Shown: positions 1 through 13,342, numbered from the stretch's first letter. The stretch is DNA of 64,000 nt from Allacma fusca (GCA_947179485.1 OX359250.1:7607873-7671872); one strand, 5' to 3'. The notes: generated by a model not told the origin, from the sequence alone. Translations and numbers: made by a program.

Positions 1-447
1 TGAAGTATCCAACAGCGATGTCTGGATTAGAGTAATAGCACGTAGCTATGAGTTACACTACAACATGAAAAGTTTATTCGCCAGCGCCGAGTTCTATTTC
101 GTCCATATGATATTCATATAATCGATCCATATAATGTCCAGCTTGACGCAAGTTAATCCCAGTTATTTGTGAATATGACGTTGCAAATATTCTTACTATT
201 GCTTTCGGAGTTGTACGGGGAACAGATACATGGTCAAATGTAGCATGGTATAAGTGCTACTGCTTGACCATAAAATGATCGAAACTCTTACTTCAAAATA
301 TTCTATTCAAAATGTCATAATTGGGAAATGATTGGACAAATGTGATTCTATGCCAATAACTCATTTTGTATAGACCATGAATGGATTTTGTCCATGTCCA
401 TAAATGAGGTTCCCTGTAATTATTTAAATACATGAGGTCATTTAATA
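1..447. other. Left-edge noncoding sequence downstream of nardilysin
   Basis: This is the sequence 3' of the minus-strand nardilysin stop codon (TAG at 448-450). It probably contains that gene's 3' UTR. I see no open coding exon and no repeat or RNA gene in it. Confidence 0.5.
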
Positions 448-3400
448 CTAAAATCTTCCAGGATAAGACAATAATGTTTGCTTAAAATCCAATAAGTTTG
501 TAATGAAATAGTCATCATTCCCTTCCGCACCCAAATACTCTAATGCAGAGTAGTCATTAGCCTCATTCAACTTTCTCCGTTGCCTTCGCTCCGTCGCATT
601 GTAGCCCACGATCTGTGGAATGAAACATTAATTTTCAAAAAGCAATCATTTCGGGTAATTTTCGTAAGTAATATATTTTTAAATGCCTCCTCCGACCAAC
701 TATACTATTCTTAAATACCAACTATAAATTGTTTTTGTAGCAAAAGAACAGGAGACCGCACCTGAATAGACAACTTCCGGTAGTGCCAACCTCGATGCTC
801 GTACACAAAGTTCGGATAATGCTTGCAAACAAAAGATGGTCGAAGAAGATATTTCTTGAAAAAATCTTTGATGTCCTTTGCTTTCAGGTCTTTCCAGGCA
901 TTAATCTGATTATCGTTGGGAACTGATCATGGCTGGAAATACTGATGTAATGTCAAATAGTTATGTGCATCAAAGACAGTACCTGATGCTGCAAAAAATC
1001 AAAGTCCACGTCTTCTGTAACAACTTTTTCCCACACAACCTCAGACTCCATCGGACTCTCCAAATATATTTTTTTAGATTGGATCATTTCTTTCCGAAGG
1101 GTATTCATTTTCTGTTCTGTTAGCTTGTTTATCTCAGCGAGGTAAAATTCCTCTAAGAAATTATCGATTTCCCTATTGACGAATTCGGGCCTGAATTTAG
1201 AACGAGTCACGGTGATCATTTATTCCGCAGATATTTCACAATTACATGGAGGGAAGTTTTGTGACAACCATATTTCGAATAATACAAATTAGCACGTACC
1301 CAAATTTTTCTGCCTGAGTAATTAAATGTATCTGAAGTTGCATGACACCAAACTCATCATGGAAAATCATTTCCGGATTGTAGCTTAGTTGCTTCTCAGT
1401 TCTTAAACTGTTGAACATAGGCTCCGAAATAATTTCCTGTATTGAAAATTTGATTGACACATCAAATCAGACCAATATTACGTACTAAGGTCTTCAGTAT
1501 TGATAAAATACCATAAGATAATCCGAAATAACACGAGTCTTTGCATCAATGATTCCCACTTGATAGATATTCTTAATCACAGAAGTGTCTCCCTCTAAAC
1601 TAAAGCTTCGAATGCGAATGCATTTCTCACCGATAGGCATTTGGTTGATTCTAGTCTATTAGAGCACACAAGTAAAAATGAACTCTTTTGCCATCAGATT
1701 ATATAACATAATTACTAGCATCTTAAGTGTGTAAACCTTTGGAAATTCGACGGTCCCAACAGGACGGTATTTGAGATTATCAATTAATAAATCTACAACT
1801 TCTAGTGCTCCCGTTCGGTTAACGTTTCCTGCAACGTAAGCACGAACATGAAGTCGATTTTTAAAATCTGCGACGATTTCCTGAAACCTAGGTAAATTGA
1901 TATGGTTGCAAACGTTGTACTGACAAGTGACACCCCACATTCTATCAATGAGAAGTACTTGACGCGTATCCCTGAAAACATTGAAATAATGGAATAACCA
2001 GGGTTGCACAAATGAAAATGCCCTCGGTTTTATGCCTGCCGTCCTGAAAATGCCCTGAAAATGCCCAAAACGCCGAAAATGCCCTGAAAATGCCTTACTC
2101 TGAAAATGCCCGGCATTTTGGGCATTTTCGGCAGGCATTTTGGGCATATTGGGCATTTTTATAGAAACTTATACACTATGACCAGTATAAATCGTTTAGC
2201 GAATATAAGGGAGTTTTTCGTAGTATAATCAAACCCATCCAGTTTTTGAAAATGTTATACTTGATTTAAAAAAAAGAATTTAATTCGTCTAATTCCCTAA
2301 TGGCTATTTCAATAAGCCCCAACGGAGTTGCAAACCTTCAACGCTGTACATTAAAAAAACTTTTGGATTTGGAAAGAACAATTTGCACAGTGCCAGCATA
2401 AATTCCGTATTTTGATAATTGCTTGTAAAGTATAGAAAATTTTACACTTTCATTAGATACAATGCGACGGTTATAATATATGTCAAAACTTAGAGCTTCC
2501 GTGGCAAATTTTGTGTCGACTTTGAAAACTGCATTTAATCAGCCGTAGTAAACCAGTGTAATAATTCTAGGAGTTCAAAATGCAACAATAAATACATTTA
2601 GATGACGACGAGCTTTGAAGCTCCCAAACAATGATATTGTTAATCTTTTAACAACTATTTTATCTTTTTGTGTTGCATCTTTGCCCGAATATGTTTGTTC
2701 TTGAAATCTAAATCATAATTACAGACACGGTGTACAAGCGAATTTTTACAACAAAATAAGGAAAATAGAATAATAATAATTATTTTTCCATAAATATGTC
2801 TATATCAACTGGTTCCAGGTTTCAACCTTTTTGGTAACAGTTTGCTTCTATAATTTTATCATGTAATCCAGTTGAATATTAAAATTATTTTCAACATACT
2901 GTTTTGTGACTTATTTTGCAAAATTAGCAGGTAGCTAAAGTCATATATTTAAAAATTTGGAGTGAATCTGCCCAAAATGCCCAAAGTGCCATAGATGCCC
3001 AAAATGCCATGAAATGAAAATGCCCAAAATGCCAGGGCATTTTGGGCAGGCATAATGCCAAAAATGCCATGGCATTTTCAATTGTGCAACCCTGGGAATA
3101 ACTGACAATTAGCCCTGAAGGTTTTGGTTTAGATTGTTGACAACAAATGACCAAATACATACGAGGCTAGCATGCACGGCTGCAGCATTAAGTTCTCAAA
3201 TTCTTCGCCTATCCTTGACCTGGCTTCTAGGAACTGGTCCTCAGTAATGTGTCTCTCTACAGTTGAAAATGTGGCTAGCAATTTGGCAAGCAGAAGCGTT
3301 AATTTTTGGTTAAAACCTGCTAGACGAAATATTAAACCGTTGAAAATCCGTTGAATCGATACTTCCAAGTTTGCATACCCAGCAGAGTAGATGCAACCTT

Positions 3401-6400
3401 TGAACTGGTCTTGTAAAAGCAGAGCAAGAATATCCAGGATTGTGGCGCTATTAATATTGGTAACAAAATAATTAAAAATAAACCATTGATGATCCGAGTC
3501 ACTAAGCACAAGAGAAAGTACCAACAGGACTAACTTTTCAGCAGATTCCATACCAATAGGAGAGTGTAATGCTATGGTGTAAACACCTTGAGGAGCCATG
3601 GGATCCTCATCTTGAAAAAACCATAGATGAACTGGTTGCTCATGAACAGGGTATTTCGGATGGTGCAGACAAATTGGCATCAACTATACAGAATGTGGGG
3701 GATTAATCAGCTACAGAATAATTGTATGGTGAAATCATTAGAATCTTACACAATATTATCTTACTTGTTCAATGTCCTCCCGAAAGGTGGGTTTGACCAA
3801 ACAAAAGTTTGTTGTAATGAAAGGGTTGGGCAAACAAAAATCAAAACAACTGTAGATGCCTATTTTTCTCAAGTTTCTCATTTCTAGAGGGTCAAAATCT
3901 GCAACAAAATAATCTTACAACATTCCTTCCTGTGTGCAGCAAGGAGGATACTCAAGGATGTGAGACTAAAAAGCTTAAATAGGAGCTTAAAGAAACCTCA
4001 AACTGCAAATAAGAATCTATGAACCTACCCTCCTCGTCGTACTCAATCCCAAAGTACTTTTCCTTTTTAGTTACAACAGATTCAAAATCTTTAGAGAAAA
4101 GTATAAAATTCGCCTCTTCCGGTCTGAGACAACAGGTCATCCTAGAAATTAGTTCTGGATCATATTTCCGCATTAGAATTGGACCACAGAGGACGTCTTC
4201 GGATTTGTAAACTCTCATAGCCTCACTGATTTCCTTGACACGCAAACCCAAATCACCGTCCCGAATGAAATGGAATTCCATAGCTCGGGCTTTTGATAGT
4301 TCAGCAAACAACCGAAATTGAGGTCCTTCGATTTTCATGAGTTTGATGTAGGAGAAAAGAGCACGAAGGACCTTTTTTCATAATATGTACATAGACAACA
4401 GAATGGAGGACTTGTGATTTCCTCTTTAAAACAAGCAATACTTGCCTCTTTGTAATTATCCAAACCATAGGCTGTTAATGTAAAATGAATCCCAAAAATT
4501 GTACATGCATCACTTCGTTCCATATTGGTTTCAGTGGGGTTCATTGACACTTCGGTAATGAGTCCCCTAGAAATGAGTCATAGGTATATAATTAATAATT
4601 TCAAATCGCATACATAAGGGTAACTTATTCAACTTACTCCTTCCTTAGGAAATATGGAAGTCCGTTAACATTCTCGTTGAGCAAGACATAGGCAATGTAA
4701 TCCAAAGACTTTGCGTTGTAATCTTTCCAGGCTTCCGATGGAAGCTGCCAAGTTACGATTAACTGTGGGCAAAAAGTTAAGTTCTTTTATATTTTACAAT
4801 TGAGTGATGTTTAGCAATTTGAAATGAACCAACCATCCGAACATCAGTGACGGCTTGAACTCTGTAGAGTTTTGAAAATTTACAATTAGAAAATGGCATT
4901 GGTAGATCTGTGAAGGAAACTCGTTTCACAGGTCTCCTGGGTACGTCACTCATAGATGCCACTACTTTCGCCTCAAGCTCGGAGAGTGTTAGTGCTGCCT
5001 GCATATGAAATAATAAGTTCAACATGCACCCTCAGGGAAAAGCTTGATGTATAAGGAGTACCTGGACAGTAAGATACATTAAATCGGCAGAATAGTAACG
5101 GTGGAAAAACGTTTTGAGAGCTTCTGAAACCTGGAAATCAGTTTTATTCCTACTTAAGGACTCTGCGTTGCCCCAAGAAAAAGCATGGTATGGATGACCT
5201 GGAGTTGCAAGTTGTTGGAGAAAATGATTGAAACGAAATTGATGACCTGGGATAGCTTTTCTAAATTCTTTGAAGCGAAAAATTTACAGATAAATCTGAC
5301 AAAGGATAAAGTCAGGAAGCCAACTTGTTACATATTGTTAGATATAAATACCTCCATCAACATTTTCCCTTTCAATTGATATAAGTTCAGGGCTCAGGAG
5401 TGGCACTTTGAGGTGCGATGCTAGAATGTCCAGGGCTTCTGCCAAGTAGTCTACTGAAGTGTCAAAATAGTACACAGTTCTGCATCCATCGGTATTGCCA
5501 TTCCATGGCGTTCCTCCAGTAAACTATGTTTAAATTGAAGTCGAGCTAATGAAAATCATAAAAACTGATTTGTACGGTTCCCTAAATTTTTCGCACACTT
5601 AAAAACTCATCGAAAAAGGTGCTCTCCGGATATTTCTCACACCCCATCAGTAGCAAGTGTTCTAGTAAATGAGCAGCTCCGGGGAGATCTGGTGGGTCGT
5701 CAAAGTAGCCCGCACCAACGCACAACGACACGCAAGCCTAGATTAAATGATACTTTCAATTTCAGTTTTTACTAATGTTGTACAGTACGTGCGTTATCAG
5801 CAAGTCAATAGGCTATTTGTTGGGGTAGAGGCAAAAGTAAATATTTGAGAGCATCCCACAATCAAAACTGAATATCTTCCGTTTTTGAAGAATTTACAGA
5901 ATCAATATTACTTAAAGTCATTGGATCTTGTAAGAGCGGATTAAATTCCGATTCCGGAATTAGCTATAGATATCTGAGATGATTTGGAATTAAAATGTGG
6001 CTTTATCCACTTAGATCTCATTATTTTGTAGGTTTTGACTTTATTGCGGTCAGAAAATTTCAAAAAGCTTTACTTCTAACTCAATATTACTTTTCAATTA
6101 CCATCATATCAAATTTCCGGGATTCTTTACAAATGTGTTGTTTTTGTTTTTCCGTCAATTTTGGAGTCTCACTGTTATTTGAAGGAGCTTTAAGTTTCTT
6201 TTCTTCTGTGAGAGGGTTCAGTGGCGAGTTGGAAATTTCGGCTACGTTTTCCAGGAGAGAAGAACCTTCAACAACTTCTTCATCTTCACCTCCTACAATA
6301 TTTTCCCGGTTGAACTGTTTTATACGGTTTGTACAGTTTGCAGACTCTTTTTTGGCCGCACATTTTTTCTGACTAGAGTCGTTTATTTGGTAGGAGCATG

Positions 6401-6488
6401 AAGTGATGAGTAATGCCTTCAGTCCGTTTTGTAACTGGATGACTCGATAGCTTTGCGGATCAACAGGAGACTTTATTGGGGTTACCAT
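448..6488 (-). CDS. NRDC: Nardilysin-like M16 family zinc metallopeptidase (17 exons)
   Basis: Dibasic-cleaving metalloendopeptidase of the M16 (insulinase/nardilysin) family. Exons, 5' to 3': 6488-6102, 5737-5597, 5523-5352, 5267-5062, 4998-4834, 4762-4638, 4566-4446, 4371-4029, 3898-3765, 3683-3535, 3447-3163, 1971-1737, 1655-1512, 1436-1300, 1190-983, 905-762, 612-448. They join in phase to 1086 aa; human nardilysin is about 1150 aa. The N-terminus has the family start (IKSPVDPQSYRVIQLQNGLK) followed by an acidic stretch (GGEDEEVVEG), shorter than the vertebrate acidic insert. The inverted zinc motif HLLEH follows GYFDDPPDLPGAA, and the third ligand Glu lies in NVDGEFRKAIPG, so the enzyme looks active. 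The match continues through PGHPYHAFSWGNAES and LRTEKQLSY. The intron after exon 7 begins with GC. The intron after exon 11 holds a hAT-like insertion. Insulin-degrading enzyme is the alternative, but the gaps and motifs fit nardilysin better. Confidence 0.9.
2030..2158. repeat. Left subterminal GCATTTT/AATGCCC repeat array
   Basis: Degenerate tandem copies of a roughly 10-14-bp unit (AAAATGCCC with its complement GGGCATTTT) fill this stretch. It pairs with the inverted array at 2966-3080 at the other end of the hAT-like element. Confidence 0.8.
2966..3080. repeat. Right subterminal GCATTTT/AATGCCC repeat array
   Basis: This is the counterpart of the left array, made of the same short unit in mirrored order just inside the right terminal inverted repeat. 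Confidence 0.8.
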
Positions 6489-9248
6489 TTTTAAGCTGTA
6501 GGTTTTCTGAGATCATTGCTATAATTGGCAATAATTTCTGCCCATGAAGTGAATATCATGAGTGACGAGTGACCCAAGTGAAACTGACTGTGAGTTATGC
6601 CGTTTTGTATTTTCATCTCTTGTCACCAGGATCTTCTGCTGGTGCTTTCCAAACTTACTCCTAATGTCCTAAATACACATCAGTACAGAGATCATGGCCG
6701 GTTCACAAACAACGAGTTACAACTCCTTAAATTTGATGCGCCTGATGTACTTTTACAACAAACAATAACTAACTTAGGTGATAATATATTTGCTTATGTA
6801 TTACTTCTATAGTTAACTCCAAAAAATTTGGAACAATTTGAATCGGCCTATCTGCTATTACATGATTGGAGTTTTGGCTATGTTGCGCATTTACATTTAC
6901 AGACTAAATTACAGTAGATCGATTGAGCCCACACTTTATTATTATTGTATGCAGATTGATTTTAGAAAGAAAGTATTTATAAGCTTTCGATTGCACTACA
7001 GTAAAAGTACTTTGTTTACTGACTGGGATTGTGAGTAAACAATACGAAATAAATGCTCACAAAATAAGGAGTAGGAAACAACAAGGGAACACAACTCTGG
7101 TCAAGTTGAGTAAATACAATATATTGATTCAATCAAAATTCTTCGTTTTCTGTTTTAACCCTATGATTATTTTAGCGTTTATTTAGTTTTCGAGTTTAGT
7201 TGTTTCGAGGTCTCGTCACAAATCTATTTTTGACAATCCCAAAGACAAAACTTGAATAAAGAATAAATCTTTAGCTAAATTATAGACAGATGAAGAATTC
7301 TTTGCGTCAAGAACTTTCTCATAGCAATGACAAGAGCAGAAAACAGCGAAAAATGATTCTTTTACTTGAGACTTGAGAGTGTTTTAAATTATTTTTGTTA
7401 GTTTAAAACGTCAGAATTAAATAAGGAGACTTGAGACAGCTAATTTACAAGGACATGTTCCTTTACAAGAACTTTGTCATGACAATGACAAATTACTGTG
7501 TACAGCATGTTTACGTGCAGTGTTCACTGGTACGTCCCGTGACCCATTCAATGTCCACAGGATAGTATTTTAGCATAACCAAAAAATGCTACTTGGCTTA
7601 CTCCTTGTATGTACGCAGAAGATATATTAACACTAGCAATTAGTGGAGATTCCATGCGCTAAAGCATACCACAGAGAAAGGTCTCTCTTGTGCACTGCCA
7701 ACGCCAACAAGGAACTCGAAGCCGTAAGTCGTAATTGGCTTACTTCAATCTGCTTAATTCATCTATAATGATCTCCGCTTGAAAGAAGAAATGTAATAAT
7801 TCAGTTTTGAAAAGCAATATCTAATTATAGTGTTTATTTTCTATTTTTACAGGAGATCCTGTATCCCCTTGCCTTTACACAAGTATTTATATTTAGAATG
7901 CCTGTATAAGTCCAGTGAAAAATGCATGGGGTAAAATGATTTTCAAAAAACTCAAGTAGTACTTTCAGTTTAAATATGAATTTATTAAACAGTTTAACAA
8001 AACAGGTCGGCCTGGAGATAGAAACAACACAGAACAATATTAGCTACAAAAATTAAGCACAACAATATTGCGGTGTGGTGTGTGTATACAGCTTTCATGG
8101 TACTTGGAACGATTGGTGCTTGATTGTGAACTTATCTTGTACTATAATAGTATATTATTATTGTAACATTTTATTATTAATTAATTTTAACTTCAGCATC
8201 GAAAACAAAAATCAGGGCAGGGTATTCAATTAGTACTACACAACTTACACAGAGTATGGATGTAAATACTAATATCGCCAGACCTTGAGTATTCTCAACT
8301 TTGCCGCAGAGGAAAAGTTGGAATTATTGTTATAACTGAACTACACTCGTATGGATTATGATTTGGCATAATGATCCCATGAAAATATACAATTCCGTAA
8401 ATCTTTGACGCAGCATCTGGGTTACGCTGCAGTATGAAACTTGTCTTACACGAGTTCGTAGCTTGAATTCCGAAATATTGTTACATTACCAAAAACTCTA
8501 ACTGACGTCTTTGTTTATACTACTGTGACATTCTGTGACTAGTAATTATTATAAACTACACCACTTGCGACTTGTGACAAACAAAGAAATGCCATCGTCA
8601 CAGAAATTGGTGTTAAAGCCCAAAAATAACACCTTGTGCCTTCTAATGGGTGCACAAATATTTATGCAGACTGCAGACGTTATTTACTCCGTGCTTCCCT
8701 TCCGTCGTGCTTCCAAATTGAATAATTTCAAAAATGAAAAAGAGAAATACCCTCCCCAATTTTTTGAATGCCTGAGCTTACAGGAACGATGATTTCAATT
8801 TTAATAGCACATATTCAGCCCACTTAGACTATTTAGAACCAATTAATTTCTTCGGTTACATATTCACCAGAATTCTTCTCATTCTCAACGTAGTACGTCT
8901 GTACGTAGTTTAGCAGCAGCTAACAATGATTTGCCACTAAATAACACAATAGTTAAATTTGAATCCTGATTTTGTAAAATTATTCAACAAAATTCGTTTC
9001 ATCCATTTACGTCTCCTTTTACCTGTACATATATAGCTGCTTGAATACTAGAAGCATGTATGATGCTTCATAACAGTCAGAATATAAAGGCGGAAAGAAA
9101 CATGAAAATATTTTACAATATTGCAGCAAAAATATAATAATTACACCTCTCTGACACTACTAAAATTCTAAAATACTGTGTAGTATATCAAGTGAATTGT
9201 ACACTCGCTAATTTATTATAACCTGATACTACTTAAACGTATGAAAGA
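6489..9248. other. Intergenic region between nardilysin and ENOX
   Basis: It should contain the nardilysin promoter (near 6490-6700, read leftward) and the ENOX 3' UTR (near 9210-9248). Small open frames occur (for example 6597-6812 and 8535-8792), but none has flanking splice signals or a recognisable family. A diverged pair of similar segments is visible near 7300-7340 and 7450-7510 (AAGAACTTT...CAAT-GACAA). I see nothing else interpretable. Confidence 0.45.
9212..9217 (-). promoter_or_regulatory. Candidate ENOX poly(A) signal
   Basis: An AATAAA hexamer on the minus strand (TTTATT on plus) lies about 32 nt beyond the ENOX stop codon. It is the first such hexamer after the coding end, but its use is inferred. 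Confidence 0.45.
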
Positions 9249-12200
9249 TTAGGAAAACCCAACAAACATCCACTTTCTCTCCAGCGTTGCTCCTACTCCT
9301 GACAGTTCCTGCCGAAACAGTGATGGGAATTTGTACATTAAAGCTTCAAGGTGATTCGGTCGAACTGCTGGTTGAACTTTTTGAGCGTAAGACCAGATAT
9401 AGTCCAAGCTAGCACCGAAAGGATGAACATGTAGAAACGTAGAGATTATACCTATAAGACGAGCCTCTGGTTCCGTGATTTTAATATCGCTGGGGATTAT
9501 CCATGCCTCACAGTTATTATTACCATTTAGTTGATGATTGTTTCGTGTTTGAATACTACTAATACTGTTACTACTGCTGTCGCAACTACCCGGGTTTTCA
9601 GATTGTGCGAGTTTATCATCACCATTTGGAGTTGCCTTTGGGGAACAAAGAGCCGAATTTGTAGATCCAGTACTTGAAGGATCTTCCTGTTGTAATGAAC
9701 TATTGCCATTCATGTGTCCATAATGCTTAGGCAGAGATCGACGTGCTTGCAGTAATTGCTGAAATGTAAAGTTTATATTTTTAATCTAAAAGTATCCTTT
9801 TCTGAGCGTAGTTTCGTTGGAATGAAAAAAATCTTACCTTTTGCAGATCCCTAAGTTGCTGATCTTTAGCTTCAAGTTCAGTTTTTAAGTCAGCCTTAAT
9901 GAGATCAACTTCATTTTTAAAAGCTTCAAGTTGGCAACGGAGAGAGTCATTTTCCTCCTGCGTAGGTACATAATTTAATTATTGTACATGGAATCTTGCT
10001 CGAAGGCGAAAATTAAATCAGTTCGTAAACCGTGTAAGTACATATGGTACTCATACCTTTAGTTGATTAACAGTCTTATCTTTGTCTTCGTCTACCCGCA
10101 TTTTCTTCCCACGAGGCGACCCTGTGTCACCACTCTCAGAGTCCGTGTCTGAGAGCTCCATTTCTTCATCAGTTCTTTCGTTCAACGCTTCTTCGAGCTG
10201 CATATTCTTGATTTCCTGAGTAAACATGAGAATGAGAGGAAGTAAAGACATATCAAATATCTCCTTTCACACCAATGAACAACTCGTGCGTCCATCGTTA
10301 AAATTACATATTGATGCACTAACCCCGGCTTGCTTCTTCCACATGTCGATATTCTTTCTCTGGGCTTTGGTGAAATGATCCCAAGCTTTTTTGTGGCATG
10401 CCGCAAGAAAAACTTTTTCAATTTGGCTGACTGTGAGAGTTTAACATACAGGAAAGACAATCAAGTATATCCCATTATCAGGAAAAGTTTTTTTCCACTA
10501 CAGGAGTACATGTATACTCACATTGCATCAGTAACCCCTGCATTCTTTGACGCATCAGCTCCTTAGCCTTATTAAGCTCCTCATCATACTGAGATTTTTC
10601 ACCCAACAAGCGTCTGACATGGGAATTGGTGGACTGAATCATTGAGTAGAAGCAATTGGCATTCCGTTTCGAACAATCTCCCCTATCAAGCCAAGTTATG
10701 AGTACCTGGACGGCTTTAATGAATGTTTCATCGCCTGAAATAAAAAAAGAAGTAAAAGCCTCATAGCACGTACAGCATGACATTTACCCCACGTCCATAT
10801 GACCGGAAAGCCGAGACTGCAACTTGACTTTGCAGACCTTCCAGTCTACATAACAATTAAGACGAACCTTTCAACCTTTCAGAGAGATTTACGGCTTCAT
10901 GCTCAGAATAGTGAACCACAGGTGGAGGACTTGGTGGGAGCAACCTTTCCTGCTCGATTCGTGCCCGATGACGTCTTTCTCGCAAAAGCTTTCTTTCCCG
11001 ACTACAACAACATCATGTAGAACCTTAAGTGCACACATAGTTCAAATGGAAAACAAAGGATGGATTATATATTATGTCTTACCATTCCCATTCATAAAGG
11101 TCATCCCGTGCTTGAGCATAGTCTACGTGAAGTCTCCCTATATTTGCAGCATCGCTATTGCTGCCTATACGAACACGGTAGCCGGACAAGTAAATCGCAT
11201 TTTCTATGAAGGATTCTAGTTCGAACCGAATATGGCAAAAGTTTTTTTTACTCATTCGAATGGTTGTGATTTCCCCGCACCGCTCAAATATTTCTCGTAT
11301 TATTTCATCAGTCACATTTTCCGGCAGTCCTCCGACAAAAACTGTTCTACACCCTGGTGGTTTTTCTCTCGTTGTCGGTGGTGGAGCCGAGGGATTTGGG
11401 GGAAACAGTGTGCAAGACTTACAATGAATAATTTCCTTGGCATGCTGCTGCTGTGGCGTTGAGTTCCCGTTATTTACTAAAGGGACAGGCACTGATGAAG
11501 CAATGGCTCCGTTCGGAAGATTCACGTTTACAGAATTTGAATTCGTACTCTGTGGAATATTTAATTCCGATGGGGATGAACTTATGATACCATATAGCAT
11601 ACTTGGCTCGGGCAAGACAGGAGGTGGCCCCATTACACCCATGCCCATCACAGGATACCCCATCCCAGTAATTGGTTGCAGGATTTGATTTGTCCACGAT
11701 AAATTTCCATTTCCGTTGGACGTACCATTCGTTGAATGAGGAGAATGTGGAGATGGGGTTCGATGTTTCAGTGCGTTAATTATATCTTTCCCATCTTCCG
11801 ATGAGTCCGGCGATACCAGCTTTTTCGGAGGCTGCTGAGGTGCTTGTGGAGGCATTGCAGGTACAATAGGGGCTGCAGTCATAATTGGGACTCCGATTCC
11901 AATTCCTACTGGCCCGCCTGGTGATACAAAATTAGAACATAAATGTCTCATATTGTATTTATTTAATAAGTATAGATACTTCATTACTACGAAGCACCTT
12001 TATTAAGTAAAAGCACTATTTAATGGGCCTGAACCGCAGCACAGTAAAACCCCGGCAATAAATTAATTTTATCTTAGGCCAGCCTCATGGCACACATTGC
12101 CCCATGTGCCATTTGCTATGTACATCAACTGTACTCCGTATTCCCGCAAAAAGGCAATAGGATTACCAATGTTTCCTTATAATTTTAAAGCAAGGGAAAA

Positions 12201-12396
12201 CTACAGTTGATGTAAATATTTAGCTTATATTTGTATTATTGCTACAAAATCTTTTATAAACAGCTTGCGAACCTTGCTGAAAATCAACTGGAAACAACAT
12301 ACCTGCCCCGTGCGCTGTGACCATTCCGATTGGAAGGGGCCCAATAGTCACCCCAGGGTGATGATGAGGGGGGTCTAAAAAATCCAAACCTAGCAT
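9249..12396 (-). CDS. Ecto-NOX disulfide-thiol exchanger (ENOX1/2-like)
   Basis: Cell-surface hydroquinone/NADH oxidase with protein disulfide-thiol exchange activity. Exons: 12396-12303, 11917-11083, 11001-10868, 10734-10522, 10430-10324, 10215-10057, 9957-9838, 9758-9249. They join in frame to 723 aa; the human proteins are 610-643 aa. Order of regions: a Pro/Gly-rich N-terminus; HCKSCTLFPPNP just before an RRM domain (RTVFVGGLPENVTDE ... GRLHVDYAQARDDLYEWEC); a PPSPPPVVHYSEHE linker; the conserved ENOX core (SMIQSTNSHVRRLLGEKSQY, KKAWDHFTKAQRKNID); an acidic coiled coil (EEMELSDTDSESGD, then EENDSLRCQLEAFKNEVDL); and the C-terminal GIISTFLHVHPFGAS domain ending in GVGATLERKWMFVGF. The first ATG (12394-12396) is a choice; the frame stays open upstream, and a possible 5' exon ends near 12698. 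The N-terminus is longer than in vertebrates because of a low-complexity PQQPP/Asn/Ser region. Confidence 0.9.
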
Positions 12397-13342
12397 GTAG
12401 TAGCTCGTGATGTTGACCCAGCCCTCAGGAAAGTGACAAAAATGATAGGTATGAAAAATTTAGGAATTAAATTGCAAAACTTCACCGCTTACTCATAACG
12501 GACAAGATTCACAGACAAGAGAAATTGTAGAAGATTTTCTGGTACATTGCACAAGTAAATACCTACGGAAAGCACAAGTGTCTCTTTGTGACGAAAATAC
12601 TACTCCTGAACGGGGAGAAATTCTTTTCTTGAGAACATCAACGTCAATTTATTGGAGCGGAGGAGCAGCACGCCACTTCCATCCCAAATATTCACTTACC
12701 GCTTCTCATTTTGCACTCCGAAGTTGAGGAACTAAAAATAGTAAAAGTGAAAAATGTTATACACACATACGACTAGGTTTGTAATAGCTCGTACGTGTAG
12801 GTAAAATACTTGACGTCTTTATTTCCCCTACAATGCATAACCTATTGAATTTTTCTCGTATATTACACCACTCTTGACTATGTAAAGGTTGAGAATCATA
12901 TCAAGTGTGAGTGAACTTAGAAGACATTTCCACATCCTGTCAACATTCTTCCCAGTTTCATTTCCACCGAGAAACTGTTCACTATTTGAGTAAAACAAGC
13001 TTACTCCAACCCTTTTGTACAGTTTCCAAGCTGCCTGTGCCCCAGCACCTTCCAAAGTCTCTCAATCCCAATAATATTTTACGGTATTAACTAAAAATAC
13101 CAAGGCGTTTCTATCAAGGCTCTTGACTTGAGCACTTTGAACAGTACAATCGTGCTGAGTGATGCACGATGCTGTGATAATAATGTAAAGGGACAAGAGC
13201 GTCTGGCCCAAACGATCAAGTATTTGTCAGTGTCATTTTTGTAATAACGATTTTTTGAAAAATCTGACGACACTTCTGAAATTGCCTACTTTGGCACACA
13301 CTGAAGTAGTCCGAAAATCATCTCAAAGTCTCAGCTCGCAGA
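12397..13342. promoter_or_regulatory. Divergent promoter region between ENOX and the ASB gene
   Basis: The ENOX (-) and ankyrin/SOCS (+) starts point away from each other across about 0.95 kb, so both promoters should be here. A GTAAGTGAA donor on the minus strand near 12697 suggests a noncoding first exon for ENOX. No confident core-promoter motif could be assigned by eye. Confidence 0.4.

Larger units (their letters stand above)
1999..3094. mobile_element. Non-autonomous hAT-like transposon in a nardilysin intron
   Basis: Both ends carry a 24-bp terminal inverted repeat beginning CAGGGTTGCACAA, with one mismatch over 24 positions. The element is flanked by a perfect 8-bp target duplication, GGAATAAC, at 1991-1998 and 3095-3102. 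An 8-bp duplication with CAGGG termini is the hAT superfamily signature. The subterminal parts (about 2012-2158 and 2966-3080) are arrays of a short AATGCCC/GGGCATT unit in opposite orientations, so the ends can fold into long hairpins. The 800-bp centre is A+T rich with no transposase-like frame. It lies entirely inside the intron between nardilysin exons 11 and 12, so coding capacity is intact. Confidence 0.88.

Noticed and set aside
1659-2156. 165-codon minus-strand frame with PKMPAENAQNAGH-type repeats
   Set aside because: Only the 1737-1971 part is a real nardilysin exon; the repeat-like N-terminal part is translation of the transposon's minisatellite arm.
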